Origin: Streptococcus mitis
GTDB lineage: Bacteria; Bacillota; Bacilli; Lactobacillales; Streptococcaceae
Length of the DNA stretch: 64,000 bases
NCBI RefSeq assembly: GCF_002096845.1
Contig: NZ_NCVK01000059.1
Location: 106,827 to 170,826, forward strand
Direction of reading: 5' to 3'
Under the pieces are notes generated by a model. That model made no database searches. It saw nothing but the letters and a program-made list of their open reading frames with translations, and was not told the origin of the DNA. Shown piece by piece: positions 43,360-53,088 of the stretch (positions are counted from its first letter, which is position 1; each line of letters opens with the position of its first letter). The translations under genes were made by a program, and so were the position numbers.

Positions 43360-45582
43360 ATGCCAAAAGAAGTGAATTTAACAGGCGAAGAAGTTGTCGC
43401 TTTAACCAAAGAATATTTAACGGAAGAGGATGTCCATTTTGTCCATAAGGCCTTGGTCTATGCGGTGGATTGCCATAGTGGTCAATACCGCAAGTCAGGT
43501 GAGCCTTATATCATTCACCCTATCCAAGTGGCAGGTATTTTAGCCAAACTCAAGCTGGATGCTGTAACGGTAGCTTGTGGTTTCTTGCATGATGTGGTGG
43601 AAGATACTGATGCGACCTTGGACGATTTGGAAAGAGAGTTTGGTCCTGATGTACGGGTAATCGTTGATGGGGTTACCAAGCTTGGTAAGGTCGAGTACAA
43701 ATCAATCGAGGAGCAATTAGCGGAAAACCACCGCAAGATGCTCATGGCCATGTCTGAGGACATCCGTGTTATCTTGGTCAAACTGTCTGACCGCTTGCAC
43801 AATATGCGGACCCTGAAACACCTTCGAAAAGACAAGCAGGAGCGCATTTCCAAAGAAACTATGGAAATCTATGCACCACTTGCTCACCGTTTGGGGATTT
43901 CTAGCGTCAAATGGGAATTAGAAGACCTGTCTTTCCGTTATCTCAACCCAACGGAGTTTTACAAGATTACCCATATGATGAAGGAAAAGCGCAGAGAGCG
44001 TGAAGCCTTGGTGGATGAGGTAGTCACAAAATTAGAGGAATATACGACAGATCGTCACTTGAAAGGGAAGATTTACGGTCGTCCCAAGCATATTTACTCG
44101 ATTTTTCGCAAAATGCAGGATAAGAGAAAACGGTTTGAGGAAATCTATGACCTGATTGCTATTCGTTGTATTTTGGATACCCAAAGTGATGTTTATGCCA
44201 TGCTTGGTTATGTGCATGAGCTTTGGAAACCCATGCCTGGTCGTTTCAAAGACTATATCGCTAACCGCAAGGCCAATGGTTACCAGTCTATCCATACGAC
44301 TGTTTATGGGCCAAAAGGACCTATTGAGTTCCAGATTCGAACTAAAGCCATGCACGAGGTGGCTGAGTACGGGGTTGCGGCTCACTGGGCTTATAAGAAA
44401 GGAGTTAAGGGGCAGGTTAACAGCAAGGAATCTGCTATTGGGATGAACTGGATTAAGGAGATGATGGAGCTCCAAGACCAGGCCGATGATGCCAAGGAAT
44501 TTGTGGACTCTGTTAAGGAAAACTATCTGGCTGAGGAGATTTATGTCTTTACTCCAGATGGAGCTGTCCGTTCTCTTCCAAAAGATTCAGGACCGATTGA
44601 CTTTGCCTACGAAATCCATACTAAAGTTGGTGAAAAAGCGACTGGTGCCAAGGTAAATGGTCGCATGGTTCCACTGACAACCAAGCTCAAGACAGGGGAT
44701 CAGGTTGAAATTGTCACCAACCCCAACTCCTTTGGGCCGAGTCGTGACTGGCTCAACATGGTCAAGACCAGCAAGGCCCGCAACAAGATTCGTCAGTTCT
44801 TTAAAAATCAAGATAAGGAATTGTCTGTCAACAAGGGTCGTGAAATGCTGATGGCTCAGTTCCAAGAAAACGGCTATGTGGCCAATAAATTCATGGACAA
44901 GCGTCATATGGACCAAGTTCTGCAAAAGACCAGCTACAAGACAGAAGAATCCCTCTTTGCAGCCATTGGTTTTGGCGAAATCGGTGCCATTACCGTCTTT
45001 AACCGTCTGACTGAAAAGGAACGCCGTGAGGAAGAACGTGCCAAGGCCAAGGCGGAAGCAGAGGAACTTGTCAAAGGTGGCGAAATCAAGGTTGAAAACA
45101 AAGAAACCCTCAAGGTTAAGCATGAGGGTGGTGTGGTCATTGAAGGTGCCTCAGGTCTCCTAGTGCGAATTGCCAAGTGCTGTAATCCAGTTCCTGGTGA
45201 TGATATTGTCGGCTATATTACCAAGGGGCGTGGTGTGGCTATTCACCGTGTGGACTGTATGAACCTGCGCGCCCAAGAAAACTACGAGCAACGTCTCCTT
45301 GATGTAGAATGGGAAGACCAGTATTCAAACTCAAATAAGGAGTATATGGCCCATATCGATATTTACGGCCTCAACCGTACAGGACTGTTGAACGATGTAC
45401 TGCAAGTTCTTTCAAATACAACCAAGAATATTTCAACGGTCAATGCCCAACCAACCAAGGATATGAAATTTGCCAATATCCATGTGTCCTTTGGAATTGC
45501 TAACCTCTCGACGCTGACTACGGTCGTGGACAAGATTAAGAGTGTTCCAGAAGTTTACTCTGTCAAACGGACCAACGGCTAA
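43360..45582 (+). CDS. relA: Bifunctional (p)ppGpp synthetase/hydrolase
   Basis: 740 residues, long RSH enzyme of the stringent response. HD hydrolase domain with His77-Asp78 in FLHDVVEDT, synthetase domain (~240-350; [22 protein letters not shown]), TGS domain (~390-450), zinc-finger/helical part with [10 protein letters not shown], and C-terminal ACT domain (~660-738). The HD residues are intact, so it should both make and break ppGpp. dtd follows 29 bp later. Confidence 0.95.
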   Translation: MPKEVNLTGEEVVALTKEYLTEEDVHFVHKALVYAVDCHSGQYRKSGEPYIIHPIQVAGILAKLKLDAVTVACGFLHDVVEDTDATLDDLEREFGPDVRVIVDGVTKLGKVEYKSIEEQLAENHRKMLMAMSEDIRVILVKLSDRLHNMRTLKHLRKDKQERISKETMEIYAPLAHRLGISSVKWELEDLSFRYLNPTEFYKITHMMKEKRREREALVDEVVTKLEEYTTDRHLKGKIYGRPKHIYSIFRKMQDKRKRFEEIYDLIAIRCILDTQSDVYAMLGYVHELWKPMPGRFKDYIANRKANGYQSIHTTVYGPKGPIEFQIRTKAMHEVAEYGVAAHWAYKKGVKGQVNSKESAIGMNWIKEMMELQDQADDAKEFVDSVKENYLAEEIYVFTPDGAVRSLPKDSGPIDFAYEIHTKVGEKATGAKVNGRMVPLTTKLKTGDQVEIVTNPNSFGPSRDWLNMVKTSKARNKIRQFFKNQDKELSVNKGREMLMAQFQENGYVANKFMDKRHMDQVLQKTSYKTEESLFAAIGFGEIGAITVFNRLTEKERREEERAKAKAEAEELVKGGEIKVENKETLKVKHEGGVVIEGASGLLVRIAKCCNPVPGDDIVGYITKGRGVAIHRVDCMNLRAQENYEQRLLDVEWEDQYSNSNKEYMAHIDIYGLNRTGLLNDVLQVLSNTTKNISTVNAQPTKDMKFANIHVSFGIANLSTLTTVVDKIKSVPEVYSVKRTNG

Positions 45583-45611
45583 TTGTCCTAGCTCTTACTA
45601 GAAAGGCTATT

Positions 45612-46055
45612 ATGAAAATCATTATCCAACGGGTTACAAAAGCCCAAGTGAGTATCGAAGGTCAGGTTCAGGGAAAAATCAATCAGGGGCTCTTATTGCT
45701 GGTTGGTGTTGGACCAGAGGACCAAGAGGAAGATTTGGACTATGCCGTGAGAAAGCTTGTCAATATGCGGATTTTTTCAGACGCAGAAGGCAAGATGAAC
45801 CTATCTGTCAAAGATATTGAGGGGGAAATTCTCTCTATTTCTCAGTTTACCCTCTTTGCGGATACTAAGAAAGGCAATCGTCCAGCCTTTACAGGGGCAG
45901 CTAAGCCTGATATGGCATCAGACTTCTATGATGCTTTCAATCAAAAATTAGCGCAAGAAGTGCCCGTTCAGACAGGCATTTTTGGAGCAGATATGAAGGT
46001 TGAGCTGGTCAATGACGGACCTGTTACCATAATCCTAGATACTAAAAATAGATAA
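45612..46055 (+). CDS. dtd: D-aminoacyl-tRNA deacylase
   Basis: 147 residues, full DTD length. Conserved [17 protein letters not shown] (~77-93) holding the active-site SQxT motif, and the cis-Pro element in VNDGPVTI near the C-terminus. Removes D-amino acids mis-attached to tRNA. Commonly downstream of relA in Firmicutes. Confidence 0.95.
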   Translation: MKIIIQRVTKAQVSIEGQVQGKINQGLLLLVGVGPEDQEEDLDYAVRKLVNMRIFSDAEGKMNLSVKDIEGEILSISQFTLFADTKKGNRPAFTGAAKPDMASDFYDAFNQKLAQEVPVQTGIFGADMKVELVNDGPVTIILDTKNR

Positions 46056-46059
46056 GAAA

Positions 46060-46087
46060 GACCAAGCCAAGCCGGCTTGGTTTTTCT
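46060..46087. terminator. Bidirectional terminator after dtd
   Basis: AAGCCAAGCC/GGCTTGGTTTTT around 46065-46086, with A-rich left flank giving a T-run on the other strand. Confidence 0.85.
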
Positions 46088-46093
46088 TATCTA

Positions 46094-46507
46094 TTATAAA
46101 ATACTCCAAAATGAAATCTGTTTCTGATAGGCCTTGGGGAAGTCTCTTTTCAGGCTTTGGCAGGTGCGATAGGAAGGGATGAGATGGCCTAGGATGAGGA
46201 GGGTATCCTGAAGGAAAAGTGGGATGCTACTTAAAAATATCAAGGAGAGAATCATCAGGATATCCCATAGGAGAATTTGTAAGGCAAAACGCCAGAATCG
46301 CGGTCTAATCTGGGAATAGAGTTGACTAAAGTAGTCACAAAGCTGGTTGGACAGATAGGTCAATAGCACAGGATGAAAGAAAATGAGCCAACCACTGTAA
46401 ATCAAAATCCAATCCCAAGTAAGCCCCCCTTTAAATGTCAAAAATGCCAGCATGATTCCATCAATGACAAGAAGTTGAATGGTTTTGATGTAGATAATTT
46501 TTTTCAT
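46094..46507 (-). CDS. Small integral membrane protein, tandem paralogue B
   Basis: 137 residues, about four hydrophobic segments. Shares length, layout and end pattern (Y-x-K-x-I-S-x-W) with the upstream gene at 46526-46939, so the pair arose by tandem duplication and then diverged strongly. Function unknown. It lies 18 bp downstream of its paralogue, probably in one operon. Confidence 0.6.
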   Translation of the reverse strand: MKKIIYIKTIQLLVIDGIMLAFLTFKGGLTWDWILIYSGWLIFFHPVLLTYLSNQLCDYFSQLYSQIRPRFWRFALQILLWDILMILSLIFLSSIPLFLQDTLLILGHLIPSYRTCQSLKRDFPKAYQKQISFWSIL

Positions 46508-46525
46508 GCTAAAACCTACTTTTCC

Positions 46526-46939
46526 CTAGAGACACTCCCACAAAGAGATATGTTTGTTGTAAAAGTCTAGATAGTTTTCTTTTAGGTAGTCCGCCGTCCT
46601 ATAATATAAAGTAGAATGACAAGCAGTGACAATTGGCATAAGAGAGGGAGAACGCTGAGAACTAACGAAGGTTAAAAGGGCAAAAAATAGAAAATCAATG
46701 GTGAGAACCCCTAAATAGTAGAAGCGAATCTTTTTATTGATTTTAGGATAAATCTCAGCGAATTGATGTTTGAGTCGGACGACCAAGCGAAATAGCAGGA
46801 GTCCCTGAGCAAGGAGGAAAATAAAACCAGTGAGCAAGAGCCATTCGAAAGCTGTCTCGGGTCTTTTGCTAAAAACTGCGAATAGTAGCAAATCGATGAC
46901 TGCAATTGCTGTAAAATGGATTCTAAAGAGATTTTTCAT
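46526..46939 (-). CDS. Small integral membrane protein, tandem paralogue A
   Basis: 137 residues, about four hydrophobic segments with basic loops; starts MKNLFRIHFTAIAVIDLLLF. Ends YNKHISLWECL, similar to YQKQISFWSIL of its neighbour. RBS GAGGTCATC precedes. No recognised family. Confidence 0.6.
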   Translation of the reverse strand: MKNLFRIHFTAIAVIDLLLFAVFSKRPETAFEWLLLTGFIFLLAQGLLLFRLVVRLKHQFAEIYPKINKKIRFYYLGVLTIDFLFFALLTFVSSQRSPSLMPIVTACHSTLYYRTADYLKENYLDFYNKHISLWECL

Positions 46940-47058
46940 AAGATGACCTCCCTCTTTTATCTAGCTTCATTCTACTCCAAAAGAATGGAAGTTTCAACTA
47001 AAATGATAAAAAATTTTAGTAAGGAGACTCTGTTAGATTTCTTTATTTGATTTCCCTC

Positions 47059-47769
47059 TTATTGTTCCACTTCTTCATCGTTCCAGACAAATAAAGCTCC
47101 AATTGCATTGAGGATATAAAAGATGTATTTACCGATATTGGCAAAATTCCCTTGAATACCAGCTTTTGTCAGCTGAACAAAATTGTAAATCAACCAAAAG
47201 CTCCACTGAGTTGTTAGTTTCAATGCGTTAAAAGCATTGGCAATGAGAGACAGTGCAAAGGCAATAGTTGTCACGTAGGCAAGGAGATTCATCTTGCCTC
47301 CATAACCGATATAGTTGGTCACAAAGGCAAAGAGGAAGGCGATGATGGAAATGATGATGGCCGCTAATTTTAGCTGTTTTTGGCTCATTTTGTTGGGTCT
47401 GCCTTCTTGCGAAGCTTCCCATTTCTTTATGGCAAAGGTATAAATGAGGAAGGTGACAGGATAGGTGATAATGGCCGCTTTATTTCCAAGGATATAATCA
47501 ATGCTACCAGACAAAATGGTATTGACAATGCCAAAGTAATTTCCCCATTTGCTTAATTTTCCCGTGAAACGAGTGGACAACATGGAAATCCCAACGTTGG
47601 TTACAGAAATCAATCCAAAGGGAACAAGAGCTGTCCATGGTCCCCAGTCTACAAATTTATCGAGACGGGAGTTGAGGTAGCCAGATGCAATCGCAATCCC
47701 AACGACCAAAGAAACCCCGAAGAGGTCAAACCATTTGGATGTCGCAAAAATTTTTAGTGATTTTTTCAT
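47059..47769 (-). CDS. pnuC: PnuC-type nicotinamide riboside transporter
   Basis: 236 residues, seven or so membrane segments, with PnuC features (NYFGIVNTILSGSIDYILGNKAA, and WSFWLIYNFVQL near 187). Imports nicotinamide riboside for NAD synthesis. Only 120 bp separate its start from the psaR stop. No NiaR-type operator was identified. Confidence 0.85.
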   Translation of the reverse strand: MKKSLKIFATSKWFDLFGVSLVVGIAIASGYLNSRLDKFVDWGPWTALVPFGLISVTNVGISMLSTRFTGKLSKWGNYFGIVNTILSGSIDYILGNKAAIITYPVTFLIYTFAIKKWEASQEGRPNKMSQKQLKLAAIIISIIAFLFAFVTNYIGYGGKMNLLAYVTTIAFALSLIANAFNALKLTTQWSFWLIYNFVQLTKAGIQGNFANIGKYIFYILNAIGALFVWNDEEVEQ

Positions 47770-47841
47770 ATGTTAAAATATCTTTCTTCTTTTTTACAAA
47801 TATTCTACAACTAAATGAAAGTAAAATCAAATGATAGAAAT

Positions 47842-47872
47842 AAAACCCTGAAAATAAAAATTTCAGGGTTGG
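47842..47872 (-). terminator. Terminator after psaR
   Basis: AACCCTGAAA (47844-47853) pairs with TTTCAGGGTT (47861-47870); T-run on the minus strand. Confidence 0.85.
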
Positions 47873-47888
47873 TAGGGGACTTGAGAAA

Positions 47889-48539
47889 TTAGTCGATTTT
47901 TTCGACATAGAGTTGTTTGGCAATGTCCATACTTACTTGTAAATCCTCGTTTTTACTAAGGATAGTGAAGGTATTGCTGAAGCCATCAAACTGCTGGACT
48001 TGGAGCTGGTCACCGATGTGAAGTGAGTGCTTATCCAAATAACTGAGAATGTCAAAACTATCATGCACCCGAGTCAGGCGGTAGGCGCCAGCTTCCTTGA
48101 TATCAGCTAGTGGCAGGTTATTGATTTCAACCAGAAGTTCTCCCTTGGCCGGAATGGTACCTCCGTGGGGGCAGGTCTTAGGGAAACCTAGCAGTTTATC
48201 CAGTCTTTCCACGAAGAGGTCAGAGACAGTATGTTCCAGGACCTCAGCTTCCTCGTGAATCTGGTCACTTGTATAGTCTAAATGATGGACTAGAAAAACT
48301 TCAATCAAGCGGTGTTTGCGATAGAGCTCAGAGACCAGTTTGAGTCCGAGGTCTGTCAGTAGATAGCCACATTCCTTGTCCTTAAGGATGAGGTTTTCAC
48401 TTTTCATCCGTTTAATCATTTCAGTTACGGCAGGGGGAGAGACTTGCATGCGAGCCGCAATTTCCTTGTTGGTAATTTTATGCAGGTCTATGCCGATTTC
48501 ATAAATACATTTTAGATAATCTTCTTTATTCGGGGTCAT
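47889..48539 (-). CDS. psaR: Manganese-dependent repressor PsaR (DtxR/MntR family)
   Basis: 216 residues: N-terminal winged helix (KEDYLKCIYEIG...ITNKEIAARMQVSPPAVTEMIKRM), metal-binding/dimerisation domain (HHLDYTSDQIHEEAEVLEH, with His/Glu ligands; CPHGGTIP), and a C-terminal FeoA/SH3-like domain (~145-216). Known to repress psaBCA when Mn2+ is high; the matching dyad is visible at 39841-39864. Confidence 0.93.
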   Translation of the reverse strand: MTPNKEDYLKCIYEIGIDLHKITNKEIAARMQVSPPAVTEMIKRMKSENLILKDKECGYLLTDLGLKLVSELYRKHRLIEVFLVHHLDYTSDQIHEEAEVLEHTVSDLFVERLDKLLGFPKTCPHGGTIPAKGELLVEINNLPLADIKEAGAYRLTRVHDSFDILSYLDKHSLHIGDQLQVQQFDGFSNTFTILSKNEDLQVSMDIAKQLYVEKID

Positions 48540-48611
48540 TCGCTTCCTCTTGTCTAATATCTTTATCTAGTATATCAAAAAAAGCTAGATTTCTCTAGCT
48601 GTGACTTTTTA

Positions 48612-48620
48612 TGTTATACT
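48612..48620 (+). promoter_or_regulatory. Extended -10 promoter of the phosphodiesterase gene
   Basis: TGT followed by TATACT, ~30 bp before the ATG. Confidence 0.5.
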
Positions 48621-48650
48621 TATTGCAAGAGAAAAAACGAGGAGATGAAT

Positions 48651-49493
48651 ATGACAAAAATAGCTCTTCTTTCAGATATTCATGGAAATACCACCGCCTT
48701 GGAGGCTATTTTGGCAGATGCTCGGCAGCTAGGAGTGGATGAATACTGGCTTTTGGGAGATATTCTCATGCCAGGGACAGGGCGAAGAAGGATTTTGGAC
48801 TTGTTGGCTCAACTACCGATTACAGCTAGAGTTTTGGGAAACTGGGAAGACAGTCTTTGGCATGGTGTCCGCAAGGAATTGGATAGTACTCGTCCCAGCC
48901 AACGCTATCTATTGCGCCAGTGCCAGTATGTTTTAGAGGAAATTTCCTTAGAAGAAATTGAACTGCTCCACAATCAACCCCTCCAGATTCATCGTCAGTT
49001 TGGTGATTTGACGGTAGGAATTAGCCATCATCTGCCTGATAAGAACTGGGGACGAGAGTTGATTCATACTGGAGCGCAAGAGGATTTTGACCGCTTGGTG
49101 ACCAACCCGCCTTGTGATATTGCTGTTTATGGTCATATTCACCAGCAGTTGCTTCGTTACGGGACTGGTGGGCAATTGATTGTCAATCCGGGTTCGATCG
49201 GCCAGCCTTTCTTTCTAGATGCTCAGTTACGGAAGGACTTGCGCGCCCAGTATATGATTTTGGAGTTTGATGATAAGGGCTTGGTAGATATGGATTTCCG
49301 ACGGGTGGACTACGATGTGGCAGCTGAATTGCAGCTGGCTAAAGATCTGAAACTCCCTTATTTTGATGTTTACTATGAAAGTCTGGTCAATGGTATCCAC
49401 CATACTCATCATCAGGAATTTTTGAGAGAATTGGCCCAGAAAGAGGGCTATGATAGGGAATTAGATGCTTGGTTGAAAAGTGGTAACGATTGA
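48651..49493 (+). CDS. Calcineurin-like metallophosphoesterase
   Basis: 280 residues. Metal-binding blocks LLSDIHGN (D-x-H), LLGDIL (GD), VLGNWED (GNxE variant), YGHIHQQ (GH-x-H) and NPGSIGQP. YfcE/SAM-type phosphoesterase group; substrate unknown. The ATG at 48651 is preferred, 6 bases after GGAG; the in-frame ATG at 48645 directly abuts the RBS. Confidence 0.85.
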   Translation: MTKIALLSDIHGNTTALEAILADARQLGVDEYWLLGDILMPGTGRRRILDLLAQLPITARVLGNWEDSLWHGVRKELDSTRPSQRYLLRQCQYVLEEISLEEIELLHNQPLQIHRQFGDLTVGISHHLPDKNWGRELIHTGAQEDFDRLVTNPPCDIAVYGHIHQQLLRYGTGGQLIVNPGSIGQPFFLDAQLRKDLRAQYMILEFDDKGLVDMDFRRVDYDVAAELQLAKDLKLPYFDVYYESLVNGIHHTHHQEFLRELAQKEGYDRELDAWLKSGND

Positions 49494-49517
49494 CATTACA
49501 ACTAAAAAGGGTATAAT
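49490..49517 (+). promoter_or_regulatory. Promoter of the Rrf2-family gene
   Basis: TTGACA (~49490-49495), 16-bp spacer, TATAAT (~49512-49517). The -35 overlaps the stop codon of the gene before. Confidence 0.8.
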
Positions 49518-49568
49518 AAAAGAAAAGGAAGAGTAGAGGCAGGGTAGCCTCGTAAAAAGGAGAAGAGG

Positions 49569-50006
49569 ATGCAAATTCCAAGTAGATTTACCATTGCGAC
49601 TCATATGCTGATAATCATTGCCCTCAAGGGGAAGGAAAGCAAGGTGACCAGTGATTTTTTAGCTGCTAGTGTCGGGGTCAATCCTGTCATTATCAGAAAG
49701 ACCTTGTCCCAGTTGAAGAAGGCAGAGCTGATTTCAGTAGCGCGTGGAACAGGTGGGACAGAGATTGTTAAGGATCTCAAGGATATTAGTCTTTTAGATG
49801 TTTATCAAGCGGTTGAGTGTCTTGGTAAGACAGGTCAACTCTTTAGTTTCCATGACAATCCAAATCCAAATTGCCCAGTTGGAGCTCATATTCATGATGT
49901 TTTGGATCAAAAATTGGAGAGAATCCAACTGGCTATGGAGGCTGAACTTGGTCAGACCAGTCTAGAACAAGTCGTGGCCGATGCAGAGAGTCAGATGAAG
50001 GAGTGA
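49569..50006 (+). CDS. Rrf2-family transcriptional regulator
   Basis: 145 residues: winged helix at the N-terminus (SRFTIATHMLIIIALKG..., VTSDFLAASVGVNPVIIRKTLSQLKKA) and a dimerisation helix at the end. Only one Cys (in NPNCPVGAHI) rather than the three Fe-S ligands of IscR/NsrR, so an Fe-S cluster is unlikely; it resembles the YwnA branch. Target unknown. Confidence 0.85.
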   Translation: MQIPSRFTIATHMLIIIALKGKESKVTSDFLAASVGVNPVIIRKTLSQLKKAELISVARGTGGTEIVKDLKDISLLDVYQAVECLGKTGQLFSFHDNPNPNCPVGAHIHDVLDQKLERIQLAMEAELGQTSLEQVVADAESQMKE

Positions 50007-50074
50007 GAGGGATAGATGCCCTCTTTTTCTCTATGTAAAATTGTGATAAAATAGAATCATTAAAGGAGGAAGAA

Positions 50075-51094
50075 ATGTATCTCGTTATAGGAATTGTATT
50101 AGCCTTTATAGTGTCATTTTGGAAGGATAATAGAAGTTTGTGGAATCCAGTATTATTCTTATTATCCCTCATTTCCAGTTATTTTTATCTAGGCTACCTT
50201 TTTTATCAAAATGGGTATGAGAAGATTCATTTCGCTTTTTTTATATTTCCCTTTATTTTACTTCCTTTTTTGCTTTTTCTAAGTGGCATCTTTCTAATCT
50301 ATAATGGGGTCATTTTGTTGAAGCGAGAGGGACGTTCAAAGGCTAATTATCTCTCCATGCTCCTTGGAATAGTCATTTTGCTATTTTTTGCTTTGATGTC
50401 ATTTCGATTGGGAGGACGACATGAATTATTTTACACCAATCACTTTCTAAATATTTTATTTGCATTTATTGCTTATTCTTACTTTATTTTTGGTTTTGCT
50501 TTTGTGGCTTTTATTCTGTACTCTATCTTGTATCTCTTTATTCCTAAGAGGAAGCATTATGATTTTATCATCATTCATGGTGCAGGTTTGTTAGACGGAG
50601 AAAAGGTAACACCTTTGCTAAAGAGGAGAATTGATAAGGCAGTGGAAGCTTACCACAAGTCTAAGAATCCTCATATCAAAATCATAGCTAGCGGTGGTCA
50701 AGGAGGAGATGAGAAGATTTCTGAAGCGCAGGCCATTACAAACTATCTGCTTGAAGAGACAGACGTTCCCCAAGATGTTGTTATCCTAGAGGATCAATCA
50801 AGGACTACCTACGAGAACCTTCTCTTTTCTAAGGAACTTGGTGAGAAACTGGTAGCCAAACCTAAATTTCTCTTTGTTACAAATGACTATCATGTTTTTC
50901 GTACCAGCACCTATGCTCGTAAGTTAAATATGAAGGGAGATGGCCTCGGATGTAGGACGGCAGGCTACTACATACCATCTGCTTTTATTCGGGAGTACGT
51001 AGCGCTCTGTGTCAAGATGAAATGGCTCTTCCTTGCCTTTTATGTCCTGCTATCAGTCCTCATCTTGATAGCCTACAAAGGGATTATTTGGTAG
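50075..51094 (+). CDS. Membrane protein with DUF218 (YdcF/SanA-like) domain
   Basis: 339 residues. N-terminal half has five membrane segments; the C-terminal half (~165-310) is a DUF218 domain (DFIIIHGAGLLDGEKVTPLLKRR, IIASGGQGGDE, EAQAITNYL, ILEDQSRTTYENL, FVTNDYHVFRT), followed by a last hydrophobic helix. DUF218 proteins are tied to envelope integrity. RBS AAAGGAGGAAG. Confidence 0.83.
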   Translation: MYLVIGIVLAFIVSFWKDNRSLWNPVLFLLSLISSYFYLGYLFYQNGYEKIHFAFFIFPFILLPFLLFLSGIFLIYNGVILLKREGRSKANYLSMLLGIVILLFFALMSFRLGGRHELFYTNHFLNILFAFIAYSYFIFGFAFVAFILYSILYLFIPKRKHYDFIIIHGAGLLDGEKVTPLLKRRIDKAVEAYHKSKNPHIKIIASGGQGGDEKISEAQAITNYLLEETDVPQDVVILEDQSRTTYENLLFSKELGEKLVAKPKFLFVTNDYHVFRTSTYARKLNMKGDGLGCRTAGYYIPSAFIREYVALCVKMKWLFLAFYVLLSVLILIAYKGIIW

Positions 51095-51107
51095 TCAGAT
51101 TCTATTT

Positions 51108-51156
51108 TAAAAGACCTAGAATGCACATGAAAGTATGTATTCTAGGTCTTTTGTTT
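51108..51156. terminator. Bidirectional terminator between convergent genes
   Basis: AAAAGACCTAGAAT and ATTCTAGGTCTTTT arms, T-rich on both strands. Confidence 0.9.
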
Positions 51157-51181
51157 TGTATACATTTATTTTTGAAAGGTA

Positions 51182-52255
51182 TTATCTATTCTTCCAAGCT
51201 TGGTAACGGGTATCAATCAATAATTGGGTAAGGCGACCCATAGTTTCCCTTTCTTCTGGAGTGAGGGATTGAGCTTGGACAAAGAGATGATGAATGTGCT
51301 CGATAGCCTTGAAGGAAGACAGGTCATTGATAGAGGTGATACCAGCATCAAGAATACTGCCAAAGAAGAGGTCGAAGTAAAGTTGGAGTTCCTCGTCAGG
51401 GACTGTGGCCACCCACTCCTTGAAGGTTGTGTCAACTTGTTGGCTATCACTGTTGGTCTTGTCCAGTTGAACGAAGTGTTTGTTCTCAATCTGCCAACTA
51501 AAGGTATCATGCTGGGCGATACCACCTAAGGCAGTACTGTGCACGATGATTTGGTGATTAGGGATTTCTAGCATCATACCGATAATGGAACCTTGTGGGA
51601 TGAAGACCTTGGTTCTATCCATTATCCTTTGATAGCCCTCAGTTTGTGTCAGTTCTTTGTGGAGACCAGGCGCATCAAAGGTATAAACTGCTGTGATTTG
51701 ATCTTGCAAGTTTTGCTCAATTTGACTAGTAGCATAGATAGCTAGATTTCCTCCCTTGGAATGCCCAGCCAGAATGACCTTTTGCTTAGGATGGTGGGCA
51801 AAAAAGTTCTTTAAATATCGGAGGGCATGCTTTTGAGCAGGAATTTCCTTCATATAGGTCAGGTGGAAATCTTCCTTCCAGCCAATGATACTGTCATCTG
51901 TCCCACGAAAGACAATCAGATAGGTATTGAGAGTGAGGCGGTAAGTCATAGCCGCAAATTGCTTTTGCAGTTCAGGGTCGATGTCGTTGATAAAATGGGA
52001 GAGTTTGCAATTTTTGAAGCGTTTGTGTTGAGACAATTCATCCAATAACTGGAGGCGATTTTTACTGGTCAACATGTTAGGCTCCCTTGGAACCTGAGGT
52101 GCCAGGTCTAAAAGTCGCTGAGGAGCTGTGGAGACCAAATTATCAAAGGAGAGGTAGGTGATTTCTGTTAAGGCTAGAATGTCTAACTCATTCAAAGGAA
52201 GGTCGTAAAAGGAATCGTATGCGACATCTTTCAGATAGTCAAAAATATTGGCCAT
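51182..52255 (-). CDS. DUF2974 (Mbeg1-like) alpha/beta-hydrolase
   Basis: 357 residues. Lipase-type nucleophile elbow GHSKGG (~164-169) with the nucleophile Ser, preceded by YLIVFRGTDDSIIGWKEDF, and TFDAPGL after it. No signal peptide. DUF2974 members in lactic acid bacteria are lipase-like proteins of unknown substrate. RBS AAAGGAGCTC on the minus strand. Confidence 0.8.
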   Translation of the reverse strand: MANIFDYLKDVAYDSFYDLPLNELDILALTEITYLSFDNLVSTAPQRLLDLAPQVPREPNMLTSKNRLQLLDELSQHKRFKNCKLSHFINDIDPELQKQFAAMTYRLTLNTYLIVFRGTDDSIIGWKEDFHLTYMKEIPAQKHALRYLKNFFAHHPKQKVILAGHSKGGNLAIYATSQIEQNLQDQITAVYTFDAPGLHKELTQTEGYQRIMDRTKVFIPQGSIIGMMLEIPNHQIIVHSTALGGIAQHDTFSWQIENKHFVQLDKTNSDSQQVDTTFKEWVATVPDEELQLYFDLFFGSILDAGITSINDLSSFKAIEHIHHLFVQAQSLTPEERETMGRLTQLLIDTRYQAWKNR

Positions 52256-52410
52256 AAGAGCTCCTTTCTTTTTATTTATCTTATCAAATTTCCCTCAAAT
52301 TAGCTACTAGGCTTGCCTCACTATGTTGGTTAAAAACAAGCTATGTCAAATTCAGTTTCAGGCCTTCTAGCATGGAAAAATCTGTTATAATAATAGAAAA
52401 GGAGGAGCGC

Positions 52411-53088
52411 ATGCACAAGATTTTATTAGTAGAAGATGATCAGGTCATTCGTCAACAGGTCGGGAAAATGCTCTCTGAATGGGGATTTGAAGTGGTTCTG
52501 GTAGAAGACTTTATGGAAGTTTTGAGTCTATTTGTCCAGTCGGAGCCTCATCTGGTCCTCATGGATATTGGACTGCCCTTGTTTAATGGCTATCACTGGT
52601 GTCAGGAAATTCGCAAGATTTCCAAGGTTCCCATCATGTTTCTGTCTTCGAGAGACCAGGCTATGGATATTGTCATGGCAATCAATATGGGGGCGGATGA
52701 CTTTGTGACCAAGCCTTTTGACCAGCAGGTTCTTTTAGCCAAGGTTCAGGGCTTGTTGCGCCGTTCCTATGAGTTTGGGCGTGACGAGAGTTTACTGGAA
52801 TATGCTGGTGTTATCCTTAATACCAAATCAATGGATGTACATTATCAAGGGCAAGTCTTGAATTTGACCAAGAACGAATTTCAGATTTTACGCGTTTTAT
52901 TTGAGCATGCAGGCAACATCGTAGCGCGTGACGACCTCATGCGGGAACTTTGGAATAGTGATTTTTTCATTGATGATAATACCCTCTCTGTCAATGTGGC
53001 TCGTTTGCGTAAAAAGTTGGAAGAGCAGGGCTTGGTAGGATTTATCGAGACCAAGAAAGGGATAGGGTACGGACTGAAGCATGCTTGA
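52411..53088 (+). CDS. OmpR-family response regulator (TCS01-like)
   Basis: 225 residues: receiver domain with phospho-acceptor Asp52 (VLMDIGLP) and Lys in VTKPF, and a winged-helix DNA-binding domain with GIGYGLK at the end. The ATG at 52411 follows AAAAGGAGGAGCGC; the frame is open to 52372 but that would include the RBS. Overlaps the sensor kinase gene by eight bases. Corresponds in position to pneumococcal RR01. Confidence 0.92.
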   Translation: MHKILLVEDDQVIRQQVGKMLSEWGFEVVLVEDFMEVLSLFVQSEPHLVLMDIGLPLFNGYHWCQEIRKISKVPIMFLSSRDQAMDIVMAINMGADDFVTKPFDQQVLLAKVQGLLRRSYEFGRDESLLEYAGVILNTKSMDVHYQGQVLNLTKNEFQILRVLFEHAGNIVARDDLMRELWNSDFFIDDNTLSVNVARLRKKLEEQGLVGFIETKKGIGYGLKHA

